Shown piece by piece: positions 24,340-38,164 of a stretch of 64,000 nt of DNA. The notes under the pieces are model-generated. The model had not been told where the DNA came from. It ran no database searches and saw only the letters and a list, made by a program, of their open reading frames with translations. The position numbers and the translations under genes are program-made. How positions within the stretch are numbered: position 1 is the stretch's first letter; each line of letters starts with the position of its first letter. Source of the stretch: Balanoglossus misakiensis (lineage: Eukaryota > Hemichordata); contig CM082584.2 in assembly GCA_040954595.2 (NCBI GenBank), positions 4,898,001-4,962,000 on the forward strand, written 5' to 3'.

Positions 24340-27300
24340 ACCTTTAGTTGCCTATATATAGGTGTGTCTAGGCATATAGGCGGGTATTTTCTTTTATTTC
24401 TTTGCCGGGTAATTGACTAGTTCATTGTGCAAGTGACCCGCGATGTATTGTATTACCATGAAACCGAAAGTTACTGCGTGTTTTTCTGTGATTATTGAAG
24501 TTTGGTCAAAAAAAGGGGCGAAGAACGTTATTACCTCCCGGAAGAAAGAAAGTAATGAATTATCCCCAACAATGGAAATAGGAACTTATAAATTATAGTC
24601 GGATCACGAGACGCAAACCTGTAGTGGTTTTTGCGGAGTCGTACAACTTCTCATCTACGGCTCGAAGTTGCACTGCTCCGCGAAAACCACTCGTATACGA
24701 TGACTTCAAACAAAGAAAAATATCATGGGATTATATATAATTATCACCAATTGAATACATATTTATATAATCATTTTATCAGTAAAGGCTGCCGATGAGC
24801 AAAAAGTAATTTGAGGAATTTGCCCAGCTAATTTCTCTCATGTGCGGGGCATAAGTAATTTTCCTCGCAAGGCAAAAAATCGCAAACATGTTGAATATTT
24901 TGATCCATGGCACAAAATTAAAAAAACACACACACACACCAAAATCTGCCACCACACGAAAGGAAACTTGCTGAGCAAAATTCCTCGAACTACTTTTAGC
25001 TCCGCTAAATTATCTCATGTGCGTCTGCCTTAATCGTGAATCATTTGAGTATGGTTGAGTTCATGTCACAGCTTGCAATATTTCAAGTCCATGCGCACCC
25101 GAAACTTTAATACCAGCAAACGTCGGTATATACGCCTTTTTAATGAAAAGGGTCTTCTTCCAAGACATGGCGTCATCTCCAAGCAGACAACACGAAAACG
25201 ACGCCAGTATGCCACAACTTACCTAACAATAAAATTTGGCGAGGATATACAAGACAATAAAGTTTTTACTCTGTGGCCGTGTCGTCTTGGTAGGGCACCT
25301 TTTTTATGAAAAAAAATGCGTATAATTTGAATGATCAGGGCGCCTGATACTATTCCTACATGTTAGTTTGTGTAGGTAGACCGTCTTGTTCCTTTTCTGT
25401 ATTATTCATCATGTCGCCTCCACTTCGAAGAAAGCCAATCTCGTTTAGTACGCATGTGTGAGTTGTTATTGCATTGCTTTTTGACCCAGGTAACAGCAGT
25501 CACGATCGCCATTTATCAGAAGCGTCCGTCTAAGTCTTCTACGCCGTCGAGACAGACATGCCGTTGATAACTCGATCAGCTGACGTACACGTAGTCAAAA
25601 TAGGTTAGGTCTGGAGGAATGTCACTTGAACAGGTTGATAATTTAACTCAACTGTCAGTTCTACACACATGATGGATGGGCGTGTTATCTCTCCCAATCA
25701 CTTTTGCACCTTGATTACACAACTCTGCATTTACTTTGTTTAAAGCCGTCCTAACGGGCAATATAGTTGAATATGTGGCATGATAATTCGTATCTCAGTA
25801 CTTCTCGAAGGGCGGTATAATTTGCGGTCACCTTTACCTTTCCCCTGCATGTGTTGTCGGGCTCCTAAATTATGACTACTTGTACTTCGTCTTTTCTGAG
25901 TATGTCGTTTGTTAGCAGAGATTTGCCTATCGAATGTCAATAAACGCAAACTGCATGGTCAATCTTGCATGAAATGGCCGTCCGACACACACCACTAACA
26001 GTGCAACTCCATGTAGGGATCACACGGGCATACTGACAAGCAAGTAAAAAGGGACTGATCATAATTTTCGACCAAGGGTGGGTGTGTAGAGTTAACTTGC
26101 TTCTGAATGGTCACGTGATTCAGAGGGGTCATATGGGGCCTTAATTTTTTGCAATAGACCATGTGAAAATGTTCTCTGTTAAAATTGTTTGGTAAACCGA
26201 CAGTGCTTTTAAGAATGTATTTGGTTTATGGTTGGACCAGGAATGTGTTTTTCAGATAAGACGTGATAACAACTCTCCCCGTGAGACATGTAAACCTAGT
26301 CCCATTGACAAAACTGATTTTAAATGTTACGCTAGAAATTATGAACATCAACAATTAATGAAGCAGTGTGTAAAACGCGAATCCAATTAATGTGATGGGA
26401 TCTAAATAAAAGAATGTCTTCTGTTTCAAATTTCCCATATGGCATATTTGTATTTTTACATGATTTTCTTGAATCTGTGATTATTGATGTTTGGTCAGAA
26501 AAAGCGGCGGGGAACGTTTTTACCTCCCCGAAAGAAAGTAATGAATTATCCCCAACAATTGAAATAGGAACTTATAAATTATCGTCGGATCACGAGACGC
26601 AAACCTCGCCATTAAACAACTGTTCATGTGATAAATATAATGCCATGACCTGTAGTGGTTTTCCCGGAGTCGTACAACTTCTCATCTACGGCTCGAAGTT
26701 GCACTGCTCCGCGAAAACCACTCGTAGTTGCACTGCTCCGCGAAAACCACTCGTATACGATGACTTCAAACAAAGAAAAATATCATGGGATTATATATAA
26801 TTATCACCAATTGAATACATACATGTACTTATATTATCATTTTATCAGTAAAGGCTGCCGATGAGCAAAAAGTAATTTGAGGAATTTTGCCCAGCTAATT
26901 TCTCTCATGTGCGGGGCATAAGTAATTTTCCTCGCAAGGGAAAAAATCGCAAACATGTTGAATATTTTGATCCATGGCACAAAATTTAAAAAAAACACAC
27001 ACACACACCAAAATCTGCCACAACACGAAAGGAAACTTGCTGAGCAAAATTCCTCGAACGACTTTTAGCTCCGCTAAATTATCTCATGTGCGTCTGCCTT
27101 AATCGTGAATCATTTAAATTTGAATATGGTTGAGTTCATGTCACAGCTTGCAATATATTAAAATTTCAAGTCCATGCGCACCCGAAACTTTAATACCAGC
27201 AAACGTCGGTAGATACGCCTTTTTAATGAAAAGGGTCTTCTCCCAAGACATGGCGTCATCTCTAACCAGACAACACGAAAACGACGCCAGTAAGCCACAA

Positions 27301-29418
27301 CTTACCTAACAATAAAATGTGGCGAGGATATACAAGACGATAAAGTTTTTACTCTGTGGCCGTGTCGTCTTGGAAGGGCACCTTTTTTATGAAAAAAATG
27401 CGTATAATTTGAATGATCAGGGCGCCTGATACTATTCCTACATGTTAGTTTGTGTATAGGTAGACCGTCTTGTTCTTTTTCTGTATTATTCATGTCGCCT
27501 CCACTTCGAAGAAAGCCAATCTCGTTTAGTACGCATGTGTGAGTTGTTATTGCATTGCTTTTTGACCCAGGTAACAGCAGGTACGATCGCCATTTATCAG
27601 AAGCGTCCGTCTAAGTCTTCTACGCCGTCGAGACAGACATGCCGTTGATAACTCGATCAGCTGACGTACACGTAGTCAAAATAGGTTAGGTATGGAGGAA
27701 TGTCACTTGAACAGGTTGATAATTTAACTCAACTGTCAGTTCTACACACATGATGGATGGGCGTGTTATCTCTCCCAATCACTTTTGCACCTTGATTACA
27801 CAACTCTGCATTTACTTTGTTTAAAACCGTCCTAACGGGCAATATAGTTGATTGTGTGACATGACAAATCATATCTCAGTACTTCTCGAAGGAGTGTATA
27901 ATTTGCGGCCACCTTTCCCCTGCATTGGTGTGTGTTGTCGGGCTCCTAAATTATGACTACTTGTACTTCGTCTTTTCTGAGTATGTCGTTTGTTAGCAGT
28001 GCATATATTTTTGTTCGTGTACAACTGCGTCACAACAGGTAGCACGGCCAGGGCAGGGCGCGTGAAGCAGCATTTTATGCCCGTTGGGACGTCAACCAAA
28101 ATACGGACTGATTTATATAAATAGACACTAAATACCTCAATGGCATATCTGGAAATCGATACCTTTGTTAATCCGTTTATAATATGTGGTTCTGAGTGGG
28201 AAAAAATCTGCGCAGAAAATCTGGCATGCCATCATTGGTCAGTAGTCTTGATTTTGTGGAATGCTTCTTTATGGCCGTCCGAGATTTTATTTCTTTTCTA
28301 GTCAAAAACACACAAAACTGGGTTTAAGTTTATCCCGTGTTATTACAACTCATGATAAACTTACCTGAAACTTTTATTTTAGAGAGGGATTGGGCCTACA
28401 CTGTTCAGCCGAAAGGATCCGCACGTAATTCTCGGTTGCGCTACAATGCTTTCGGCTACTTTCAGTTGCCTATATATAGGTGGCCTGTTTGCCATATAGG
28501 CGGGTATTAACTTGTATTTCTTTGCCGGGTAATTGACTAGATCATTGTGGAAGTGACCCGCGATGTATTGTATTGCCATGAAACCGAAAGTTACTGCGTT
28601 TTTCTTTTTGCCATTTCTCTTTGTTGACCGAAAGCAGTTGCGTATCGCCTTCCTTATGAATCAAAAAATGGCGAGAAGAAATACGTTCATATATATACGG
28701 GTTACTCACCCTCAGCTGAGATTTGCCTATGGAATGTCAATAAAGGCAAACTGCATGGTCAATCTTGCATGAAATGGCCGTCCGACACACACCACTAACA
28801 GTGCAACTTCATGTAGGGATCGCACGGGCACACTGACAAGCAAGTAAAAAAGGGACTGATCATAATTTTCGACCAAGGGTGGGTGGGTAGAGTTAACTTG
28901 CTTCTGAATGGTCACGTGATTCAGAGGGGTCATATGGGGCGTTATATTTTGCAAAAGACCATGTGAAAATGTTCTCTGTTAAAATTGTTTGGTAAACAGA
29001 CAGTGCTTTTAAGAATGTATTTGGTTTATGGTTGGATCAGGAATGTGTTTTTCGAATAAGACGTATAACAACTCTCCCCGTGAGACATGTAAACCTATAC
29101 CCATTGACAAAACTGATTTTAAATGTTACGCTAGAAATTATGAACATCAACAATTAATGAAGCAGTGTGTAAAACGCGAATCCAATTAATGTGATGGGAT
29201 CTAAATAAAAGAAATATATGTCTTCTGTTTCAAATTTCCCATATGGCATATTTGTATTTTTACAGGATTTTCTTGAATCTGTGATTATTGAAGTTTGGTC
29301 AGAAAAAGGGGCGGGGAACGTTTTTACCTCCCCGAAAAAAAGTAATGAATTATCCCCAACAATGGAAATAGGAACTTATAAATTATAGTCGGATCACGAG
29401 ACGCCAACCTCGCCATAA
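24340..29418. repeat. Large duplicated block, ~2-kb unit in about two copies plus fragments
   Basis: The block from ctgtgattattgaagtttgg starts at 24486, 26475 and 29279. Between the first two starts the period is 1,989 bp. The second copy carries about 0.8 kb of extra sequence (27990-28720) that includes a copy of 24340-24475. A segment starting gagatttgcctat recurs at 25919 and 28721. No gene recognised inside. Confidence 0.8.
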
Positions 29419-30039
29419 AACAACACCGCGTCGATCGTGTGACATCTACCAGTCTCACTAAACCGTCCGTTAAATCTTATGAGCAAAAGCTGACCTCAAC
29501 TTGACCCTCGGACCAACAGCTAGCAAACCTGCGTTATTGTTGTTCGCTCCAGGCAATGTCGAGCAGTGTTGACGACGCGACTTCTATTCTGTAAACGTGT
29601 AGGCTGTAGTATCATTCAAAAGGGGTGACCTCGTTCATATTGAGCACATCCACATTATAAATAAAACTCTTTCCCACTCTCTTTCAAAATATCATATTTA
29701 CAATTATTTCGCATCGCGAAATTCCGGCAAAACTTCAGTGGATTTATCGTTTTTTTAATGGAGCAGGACAATTTTGGGGAAAATTTGGGCGTCGGGGGTG
29801 TTTTTTTTGGGGGGGGATGCAACCGTTCGGTTTTCAAATTTATCGGAGGTAAGAGTTCAACCCCGTAACTGAGCTGACGGCAGGCAGTTGATTGGAAAAT
29901 TACACACAAGGCCTTGTAGCGGTTACGCTGCGAACACACCACTCAACCTGGCAGCACCCGCTACGTACATAGTTTCCGTCTCAACAGACAAGCATCACAT
30001 TGAACAAGCCAAGAAATTAATTGGGTAGTCTTGCCCACC

Positions 30040-30445
30040 CGTGCTGTCAGCAGGTCTGACAGAACAGGTCTGGTGCAGGTCTGACAGAACAGGTCCGGTG
30101 CAGGTCTGTTCTAACAGGTCTGGTGCAGGTCTGTTCTAACAGGTCTGGTGCAGGTCTGTCGGGACGTACAGGCCTGCTGCAGGTCTATTCTAACAGGTCT
30201 GCTGCAGGTCTGACGGGACAGACCTGGTGCAGGTCTGTTCTAACAGGCCTGCTGCAGGTCTGGCGGGACAGACCTGGTGCAGGTCTGTCAGAACAGACCT
30301 TGTGCAGGTCTGGCAGATCAGACCTGTGGCAGGTCTGACAGATCAGGTCTGGTGCATGGCAGGCATGTCAGACATGCAGCATACCTGACAGGGCAGGTAT
30401 GCTGCATGCATGTGACAGACCCGGTGCAGACAAATCCTGGTGCAG
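30040..30445. repeat. Minisatellite, ~25-bp unit, CAGGTCTG-rich
   Basis: Units such as caggtctgttctaacaggtc followed by tggtg repeat with point variation for about 400 bp. The open frame through it (30123-30338) merely reflects the repeat. Confidence 0.85.
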
Positions 30446-30869
30446 GTCTGTCAATCTTTAGCTGTGTATATATCCACGATGACTTCCGGGGGACAAAGGA
30501 GGCGCGCGGTAACTGAGTGGCAACGCCATTTCCCGCGCAGTTACTTTGGCTTCACGGCAGCGGCGAAGTCTTTCGACAGGGTGCAGATGGCCGGGATATA
30601 GGCCAACACCATCAAATTTTCTCTGTTAGGTGATTCAGGTATTGCAAAAGATACAGATGAACAAAGTAAATTCTGTCCGAGGGAGTTCACCAAAGAAGTT
30701 AACCAAGATGAATGGCAGACTATCAAACCAAGAGCACAGTCACATGGGAAGGTAAAAGTAGAAAGTTGACAGGAAATTGGACAGAATTATTATACAAGAA
30801 AATGAAGCGTGTTATACCAGAATGCCTGGCCCTTAATAATAATACATGTATTTAAATATTGCAGATTAA

Positions 30870-31090
30870 AAAGGAGGGTAGTCGGAATCGGAAAGTTCTA
30901 CACTGTACAATCAGAAGGCATTCAAGATAACAATTGGTGAGCAGCCAGATGATGCAGATACCAACATAGTCTTAACAGTAAAATATGATGGTCAAATCAA
31001 ACATATGAGGGAGAAATCTACAGTAAGACCAGTCCGTCAACCCACAAGTTCCAGTGTCGTCAGAGAATATTAAGGCTTCAACAAATAAAG
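30870..31090. repeat. Dispersed repeat, first copy (partner 32070-32300)
   Basis: gagggtagtc(g/a)gaatc through aggcttcaacaaataaagg occurs here and at 32070-32300 with minor changes, on either side of the transposase-like remnant. Confidence 0.75.
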
Positions 31091-31159
31091 GTTAATGACA
31101 CAAATTACCACTTAAGTAGGGAAACACATGTGAAAACGTATATCAAAAAAATAAAATAT

Positions 31160-31960
31160 AGTGAAAAGAACAAACAAGGCAGACTATCAAGAGATTTCTT
31201 TCAAGATTTAATCGCAACAAAACGAAGGATGCTAATGGATGAGCCTGGTGAAAAAACCCAATGGTAATATTCAGGATATCTGTTATAGTTCTTATGCTGT
31301 CTGGCAGCCAATTAGACTGTTTAACAAGGATCTGTTATACAAGCACCACCCCATGTCAACAAGAGAGTGCTTTATCATGCACTTGTGATGAAAAACATGA
31401 CAGATGGAAAGCCGCCAACACATCTTACTGAAATGGTAATAACATCTGAACTTTCAACTGCATCCATGTGCCACTTACTGATAGTGTTGAAGAAATCTGC
31501 CAGAAATATCAATGGAACACCAGTACAGCCTAAACAGATTGAGACCGATTTAAGTTTGGCTATGGTGCAAGACATATTTTTATGCTTCAATTGGGAAGAC
31601 ATGGTAAGTTATCTCAAGAAATGCTTGAACGTGGTGAACCTCAAGAACTCCAAAACAGACATTGTGTTTTACAATCATCCATGTCTGTGCTGCACACTAT
31701 ATGCACATTATCAGCAGACACATGATGAAAGTGGTGCCTGAAAAACACCTGAGAAGATTTACCATGTATGCAACAGCTATGATCCAAGCAAGCACTTCAC
31801 TGAATGAAGCTATAACAGCATCATTGAAGCAGTCTCTGCCGTCAACACTGCAAACACCAAATTAGAAAACTACATAAAAGTCTGAGTTTTTTACAATCCA
31901 TCTTTCGGAAGAAGCCTGTTGCAGATGTGCTTCTACCAGCAATGATGTGCTTGAAGGGAC
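31160..31960 (+). pseudogene. Degenerate transposase-like remnant, copy 1
   Basis: The open piece 31367-31741 reads DGKPPTHLTEMVITSELSTA and QIETDLSLAMVQDIFLCFN, a pattern loosely like the first catalytic Asp region of MULE-type DDE transposases. A later frame gives RRFTMYATAMIQASTSLNEA. Several stops and frame changes show that it is dead. Family assignment is a guess; the repeat relation to 38430-39220 is certain. Confidence 0.4.
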
Positions 31961-32069
31961 AGATTGAGACCAATTCCTATTTGGCTATGATGCAAGCCAT
32001 ATTATTATGCTTCAATCAGGAAGACATGGTGAGGTAAACCAACAGCTCATACACGGGAAGATAAAAGTA

Positions 32070-32300
32070 GAAGGAGGGTAGTCAGAATCTGAAATCTCCT
32101 CACTGTACAATCAGAAGGCATTCAAGATAACAATTGGTGAGCAGCCAGATGATGCAGATACCTACATAAGTCTCAACAGTAAAATATGATGGTCAAATCA
32201 AACATATGATAGAGAAATCTACAGTAAGACCAGTCGTCAATCCATAAGATCCAGTGTTGTCAGAGAATAAGGCTTCAACAAATAAAGGTTAATGACACAA
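32070..32300. repeat. Dispersed repeat, second copy
   Basis: Direct repeat of 30870-31090 with a few indels. Confidence 0.75.
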
Positions 32301-32339
32301 TCAACTGCAGTACGGAAACAGTGCATATAATTAACCCTT

Positions 32340-32660
32340 ACCAAAATCGGGTGCACCCGAAAGGCACCCGAAAGAACACACCCCGGGTGCACCTTAGGTG
32401 GCACCCGAAACACACCCCTCAGAACACACCCGAAACCACCTTAAATTGGTCACTTTAGGTGTGTTTCGGGTGTACAAAACAGGTGCATTATAGGTGCACC
32501 CGAAAGGCACCCGAAATAGAGCACACCCAAGGTGCACCTTAGGTGGCACCTAAAACACACCCGTATGATATGGTATGGATGCACCCGAAACGCACCCGAA
32601 ACAACATACTCCGGGTGCACTTTAGGTGGCACCTAAAACACACCTGAATGATATTATGGA
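32340..32660. repeat. Degenerate tandem repeat of GGTGCACCCGAAA
   Basis: Short units of gcacccgaaa / ggtgcaccttaggtgg repeat in both orientations. A related tract lies at 38165-38380. Confidence 0.75.
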
Positions 32661-33603
32661 TGTATTATGCAGTTGCTGCAGTGGCTCATATACACACACA
32701 CACACACACAATGTGAAAAAAAACAGCCAATACAATTATTGTTCAATAAAACTAAAAGTCAATATATTGCTAATTGTAAACTTAATAAAGTTCTTTTGTA
32801 CAGTACAGTAAAAATAAAATGAAGGATAAAATGATAGAGCTACATAGTACAGTTCGACTAGCTATGTACAAACACTTGTAATCTACACTAAGTTCGTGGA
32901 AATGTGGTCACCGTGATCAGAATATAGTCAGTGGTTTCACAGCAATAATAAAGTTATCCGAGGCATGCTGCTTCACATTTCTGTCCGGGAACGATATTAT
33001 GCAACGTACATGCAATGTCCACGCCATTTTGAATGAACCATTCTCGCGGATGCTCGTCCATGCATCATCGTCCTTAAATGGCGATCGAGATTTCTTGTAA
33101 TGAGTACGGTCAAATCAACAGCTATCAATGGACACACCACAGGAGTAGGTGTTCGTTCAAAACGCGTTTGGTACTTACAATCGTCCGAGTCGTATCAAAA
33201 CGCGATGTGTTTGACTGCGACTGTTTACTGACATCGAGAATGGCGGCCACATTGTTATGACCGTGTCGACCGATGCGCGCGATGAACGTACGTGACTGAC
33301 CGCCCTTGTCATGATCTTACGTGTTTTGATATCCGCACGTCATCTCTGACGCCTAAAGTAGTCGGAACAACGAAACAATTTCACAAATTTTTCTAAAACT
33401 GCGTCGAAATGGCTTTCCGACATTGACTTCCGTGTCTACGATGTGGACTTGCCAGTATGACTGTTCAATGACGTTTTTATGAATGGACCAATCCGGTTAC
33501 GTATGTTAATGACGTCCCGGGTCAAAAGTCAAGTATTGTACTTCGGCCAGTACAACTTGCAAGGGTTGTAGATTGTGGTGAAAATCTCGGAAAACTTTTA
33601 TTA

Positions 33604-33736
33604 GGGGACCAAGCGCCCTCAGGCGCTTGGTCCCCTTCTGTTATTGCTGGAGTTTTTAGGGCACAAGCCAAGCAGGCTTGTGCCCTATTGGTATTACTGG
33701 GGTTTTTTAGGGCACAAGCCAAGCAGGCTTGTGCCC
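33604..33736. other. Three consecutive perfect hairpins with different stems
   Basis: 33604-33617 pairs perfectly with 33622-33635 (14-bp stem GGGGACCAAGCGCC). 33659-33669 pairs with 33675-33685, and 33710-33720 with 33726-33736 (11-bp stem GGGCACAAGCC, loop AAGCA). The spacers are similar (tattggtattactgggg). The stem sequence differs between hairpin 1 and hairpins 2-3 while pairing is kept. Confidence 0.8.
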
Positions 33737-33746
33737 TATTGGTATT

Positions 33747-36700
33747 ACTGGGTTTTTTCTTCTTTTTTTTTTTCTTGTGTCGTTTTTTTGCCCAACAGGA
33801 TCTTGAAAACGGCTGAACCTACAAATCTCAAACTTGGCACAGTGGTGCAGGCCTATGAGAGCTGGTGCTGTACCCTCGTGAATGTTTAATAAGTCATGTG
33901 ACCTGATGACCATATATGGGCAAAGTTTTCAAATGGGCCTAATTTGCATATGAATGGAGATATCAAAATTCTTTTAGCGATTTTTGCAGACCATGTGGTC
34001 AGTGTCCTACATGCCAAATGTCAAGGCCGTGGGCCAAGTCTATTTTGAGAAGAAGATTTTTTTATTTTTCATATTTTTGGACCCAGCCATAGGCCTATAC
34101 TTTCTATAGTTAAGCTATCACGCTATGTCCACGTTGGCTGTGCAATGGTCCTGTACAGTGACTCTCTATTGGCCCGTGAGCAGAATGGGACCACAATAAA
34201 AGGCAAAATTTTGGGCTCACCTGTAACACCTGCTTAACTCATTAAATATGTGCATACCTAATTCCAGGCTAACTAATAGGGCTAGAGGTTTTGTTCTTGT
34301 GGGACATGGCCAGTATGGGATCAAAAAATTTTGCCCAAATTTTGGGTGACCACATATGACCTTTGACCTTCGGCTTAAGCTTGGGCCCGTCATCGCTGCT
34401 TGCAGCTATATTCATCTTTTTTTTTTTTTTTTTTTTCTTGTGTAGTTTTTTTGCTCAGGTAGGTCTTGAAAACGGCTGAACCTACAAATCTCAAATTTGG
34501 CATAATGGTGCAGGTCTATGAGAGCTGGTGCAGTATCCCTGTGAATGTTTAATTAGTCATGTGACCTGATGACCATATATGGGCAAAGTTTTCAAATGGG
34601 CCTAATTTGCATATGAATGGAGATATCAAAATTCTTTTAGCGATTTTTGCAGACCATGTGGTCAGTGTCCTACATGCCAAATGTCAAGGCCGTGGTCCAA
34701 GTCTATTTTGAGAAGAAGATTTTTTTATTTTTCATATTTTTGAACCCAGCCATGGGCCTATACTTTCTATCGTTAAGCTATGACGCTATGTCCACGTCGG
34801 CTGTGCAATGGTCCTGTACAGTGACTCTCTATTGGCCCGTGAGCAGAATGGGACCACAATAAAAGGCAAAATTTTGGGCTCACCTGTAACACCTGCTTAA
34901 CTCATTAATTATGTGCATACCTAATTCCAGGCTAACTAATAAGGCTAGAGGTTTTGTTCTTGTGGGACATGGATCAGTATGGCATCAAAAATTTTTGCCC
35001 AAATTTTGGGTGACCTCAGGTGACCTTTGACCTACTTTCCTATATCTCGGCATCCACAGCAGGTACTGACTTGGCGTTTGGAGGGTTGTGACTAAAATTG
35101 AAAAGACAAAATTAGGGGTCACCTGTGACACCTGCTTATCTCATTAATTATGTGCATACCTAATTCCAGGCTAGCCAATAGGGCTAGAGGTTTGATTTTT
35201 GTTGAACATGGACCAGTATTGGGTTAAAATTTCTTGCCCAATTTTGGGTGACCTCAGGTGACCTTTGACCTACTTTACCATATCTCGGTAACCAGCGCAG
35301 ATACAGCCTTGGCATTTGGAGGCATGGAACTGCTAATGAAGCCTTATACTTTACCCCATTAATTATGTGCATATCTAATTCTAGGCGAACCAATAGGGTT
35401 AGAGGCCTGATTTTTGTTGGACCTGGACTGGTATGGGGTCAAAATTTTTTGCTAAACTTTCGGATGGCCTCAGGTGACCTTTGACCTACTTTCCTCGGCA
35501 TCCAGAACAGGTACAGCATTTGTGTTTGGATAGATCGAACTATTGATAGAGTCTTACACTTTACATCATTAATTATGCGTATATCTAATTTCAGACAAAC
35601 CAATAGGGCTAGAGGTCTGGTTTCTGTTGGACCTGGACTAGTATGGGGGTCAAAACTTTTTGCCCAGTTTTTGGGTGACCACATATGACCTTTGACCTTC
35701 GGCTTAAGCTTGTGCCCGTCATCGCTGCTTGCAGCTATATTTCTTCTTTCTTCTTGAGTCGTTTTTTTGCGCCCGTTTTTCTCTGAAATTCCGGCAGCTG
35801 CGCCTACCAAATTTTGCACGGTGGTTGGGGCCCATGAGTACTAGTGCACCTGCCCTTTGAATTTGTAATTAGTCACGTGACTTTGTGTCTGTAATCGAGC
35901 GAAATTTTCAAATTGACCTAATGTGCACGTTAATGGGGGCATGTACATTCTTTTCGCGATTTTTGTAGACTATGTGGCCAAAATCCCCTGTGCCAAATTT
36001 CAAGGTCCTAGGCCACGTCGATTTTGAGAAGAAGATTTTTGTAATATTTTTCGCATTTTTTGGTGGGCTGAGGACGGACACTGGGGCATCGGACTTTGAA
36101 CGTCATTACGTAATGTTGTGGAGATCTCATTAGCAGGGTACACACTTCGTTGGAAAATCGGCTGAAATACGTAAACAGACCAGTGATTATTTTCCACGGA
36201 ATGAATTTTGGGACAACACATTATCAGAGTTCAGTCTGTGTTAGGGCGTTTTATTGAAGTACGCTGAGTTTGTTAGCTGTTGCCGTTCAAATGTTTCTAT
36301 CCAGACCCGGCTACACTCAGCTGGTTAGCATTGCGGCAGTGGACTTTGACCCTCAGTCGCTAATGGGCGAGTCAGGTTTCATTAGCATGGTAGTCACATG
36401 TAGTGGGTATTAGTTCGGGAAATCGGCCGAATACGTAAGCAGACCAGTGATTTTCTTGCACGAAGGGAGTATGGTACCAGCAATAATCAGAGATCAGGCT
36501 TCGTTGCCGTTCAAAAGTTCCTACTTCAGTCAAGACATTGCAACTGGATGTTCAGTATGGGGGTCGGCTCGCAGGTGGCCGTGGGGGTTATCAGGTCGCC
36601 CGTAATGGCACGTAGGTTCATGCAGCTGTATGGGACCAAAATAATACGCCCGTTTCGGGGGTCACCTGCGTAACTCAATTATGTACATGCGTAATTGTGG

Positions 36701-37735
36701 GGTCAATGAAAGGGATGCTAGCGTGATTTTTGTTGCACATGGATCAATATGAAGTCCGATTTTCCTGTCAAGTTGTGGGCGACCTTATGTGACATTTCAC
36801 CTGCTTTTGCTTAGTGAATAAAAGCAGATGCATGCAGGTTTGGAGTGGGGGGATATACGGATAGGACCATAATGGTATACCAAAGGCGGGGTCACCTGTT
36901 GCACCTGCCAAAGTCATTGATTTTGTACATTTAATTTTACACTAACCAACGGGGCGATATGTGTGGTTTTTGTTCCACAGGGACGAATGTGTGTCAGTTG
37001 ATTTTTGCCCAAACGTATAAGGTGATTTGGATGACCTCTGTCGTACAGTGCCACATCTCAGCACGTTGTACAGGTGCAGCTTTGGTATTTGGAGGGATGA
37101 AATTATCATGAAATGCCAAATACAAGGGGATACCTGTGACACCTGCTTGATTCATGTATTACATGTATACCTAATGGTAGGCAAAGTGGAAGGGCTGCAG
37201 ATGCATGATTTGTTGCACATGACATAAACAGGAATGACAATTTATTGTCAAATTTTTGGGTGACGTCAGGTGTCCATTGACCTGCTTTCCATATGTTAGC
37301 ATGCACATCATATATAGCCAGGTGTTTGGAGGGGTAGGGTAGGACCCTCTGTGTCATGAAATGCTAAATTCCTGGGGCCACCTGTAACTTACTTGCGTAA
37401 CTCATTATTATGGCCATATCTAATTTGACAAACCCAAAGGGCGGGGATTTTCCGTTGTCTTGAATATGAACCAAAAGTCTAATTTTTGTCCCAATTTTGG
37501 GTACCTCAGCTGACCTTTGATGTACTTACTGAAGTACTTACAACGTAGAAGTTCACCTTTGGTTGTTGTGTTTGTACTTGTAGGACATGCATTTCGGGTG
37601 GTTGCCTACTTCCCAATATCTCAACATCGAGAGCAAATACAGCCTACGCATTTGAATTGTACAACACTGAATGGAGTCTAATGGTTATTCACACTATGCT
37701 TGGGCCCCTTCAACGCTGCTTGCAGCTTTAATTAA
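33747..37735. repeat. Array of three long repeat units
   Basis: Units begin after a T-rich run with cttg(t/a)gt(c/a)gttttttt (about 33773, 34437 and 35752) and end near cgctgcttgcagct (34395, 35725, 37715). Unit 2 holds a subrepeat of roughly 210-240 bp around gggctagagg...gggtgacctcaggtgacc. Unit 3 is more diverged. No coding capacity is seen; the short frames are not conserved between units. Confidence 0.75.
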
Positions 37736-37903
37736 AATCGTGATCTCCAAAATAAAGAGACAGAACTTGATTTTGTGGGATATTCCAGTACATATAAATA
37801 AAAAGAAATGTGTTTTATTCCTTGGAGCTGTTAATTATTTAATAAAAATATATTCAGAAATTTTCCAACTTCAACAGATGATATAATTTTTCATCAACTA
37901 ACT

Positions 37904-38158
37904 GATGTGAAAAAGTTGCAAAGTCTAAAGTGGGTGTGTTTTGGGTGCCTTCCCGATGTGAAAAAGTTGCAAAGTCGAAAGCGGGTGTGTTTTGGGTGCC
38001 TTCCCTATGTGAAAAAGTTGCAAAGTCGAAAGCGGGTGTGTTTTGGGTGCCTTCCCTATGTGAAAAAGTTGCAAAGTCGAAAGCAGGTGTGTTTTGGGTG
38101 CCTTCCCTATGTGAAAAAGTTGCAAAGTCTAAAGCGGGTGTGTTTTGGGTGCCTTAAC
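37904..38158. repeat. 51-bp tandem repeat, 5 copies
   Basis: gatgtgaaaaagttgcaaag... repeats with a 51-bp period. Because 51 is divisible by three, it stays open as a 17-residue repeat ending RVCFGCLPYV. Most likely a minisatellite. Confidence 0.9.
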
Positions 38159-38164
38159 GGCCAG

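Noticed and set aside
24058-24420. Open frames rich in Phe/Cys/Val/Leu
   Set aside because: They are translations of the (TTTTG)n microsatellite.
30040-30445. CRISPR-like regular repeats
   Set aside because: Units are contiguous with no unique spacers, in a eukaryotic context; a minisatellite.
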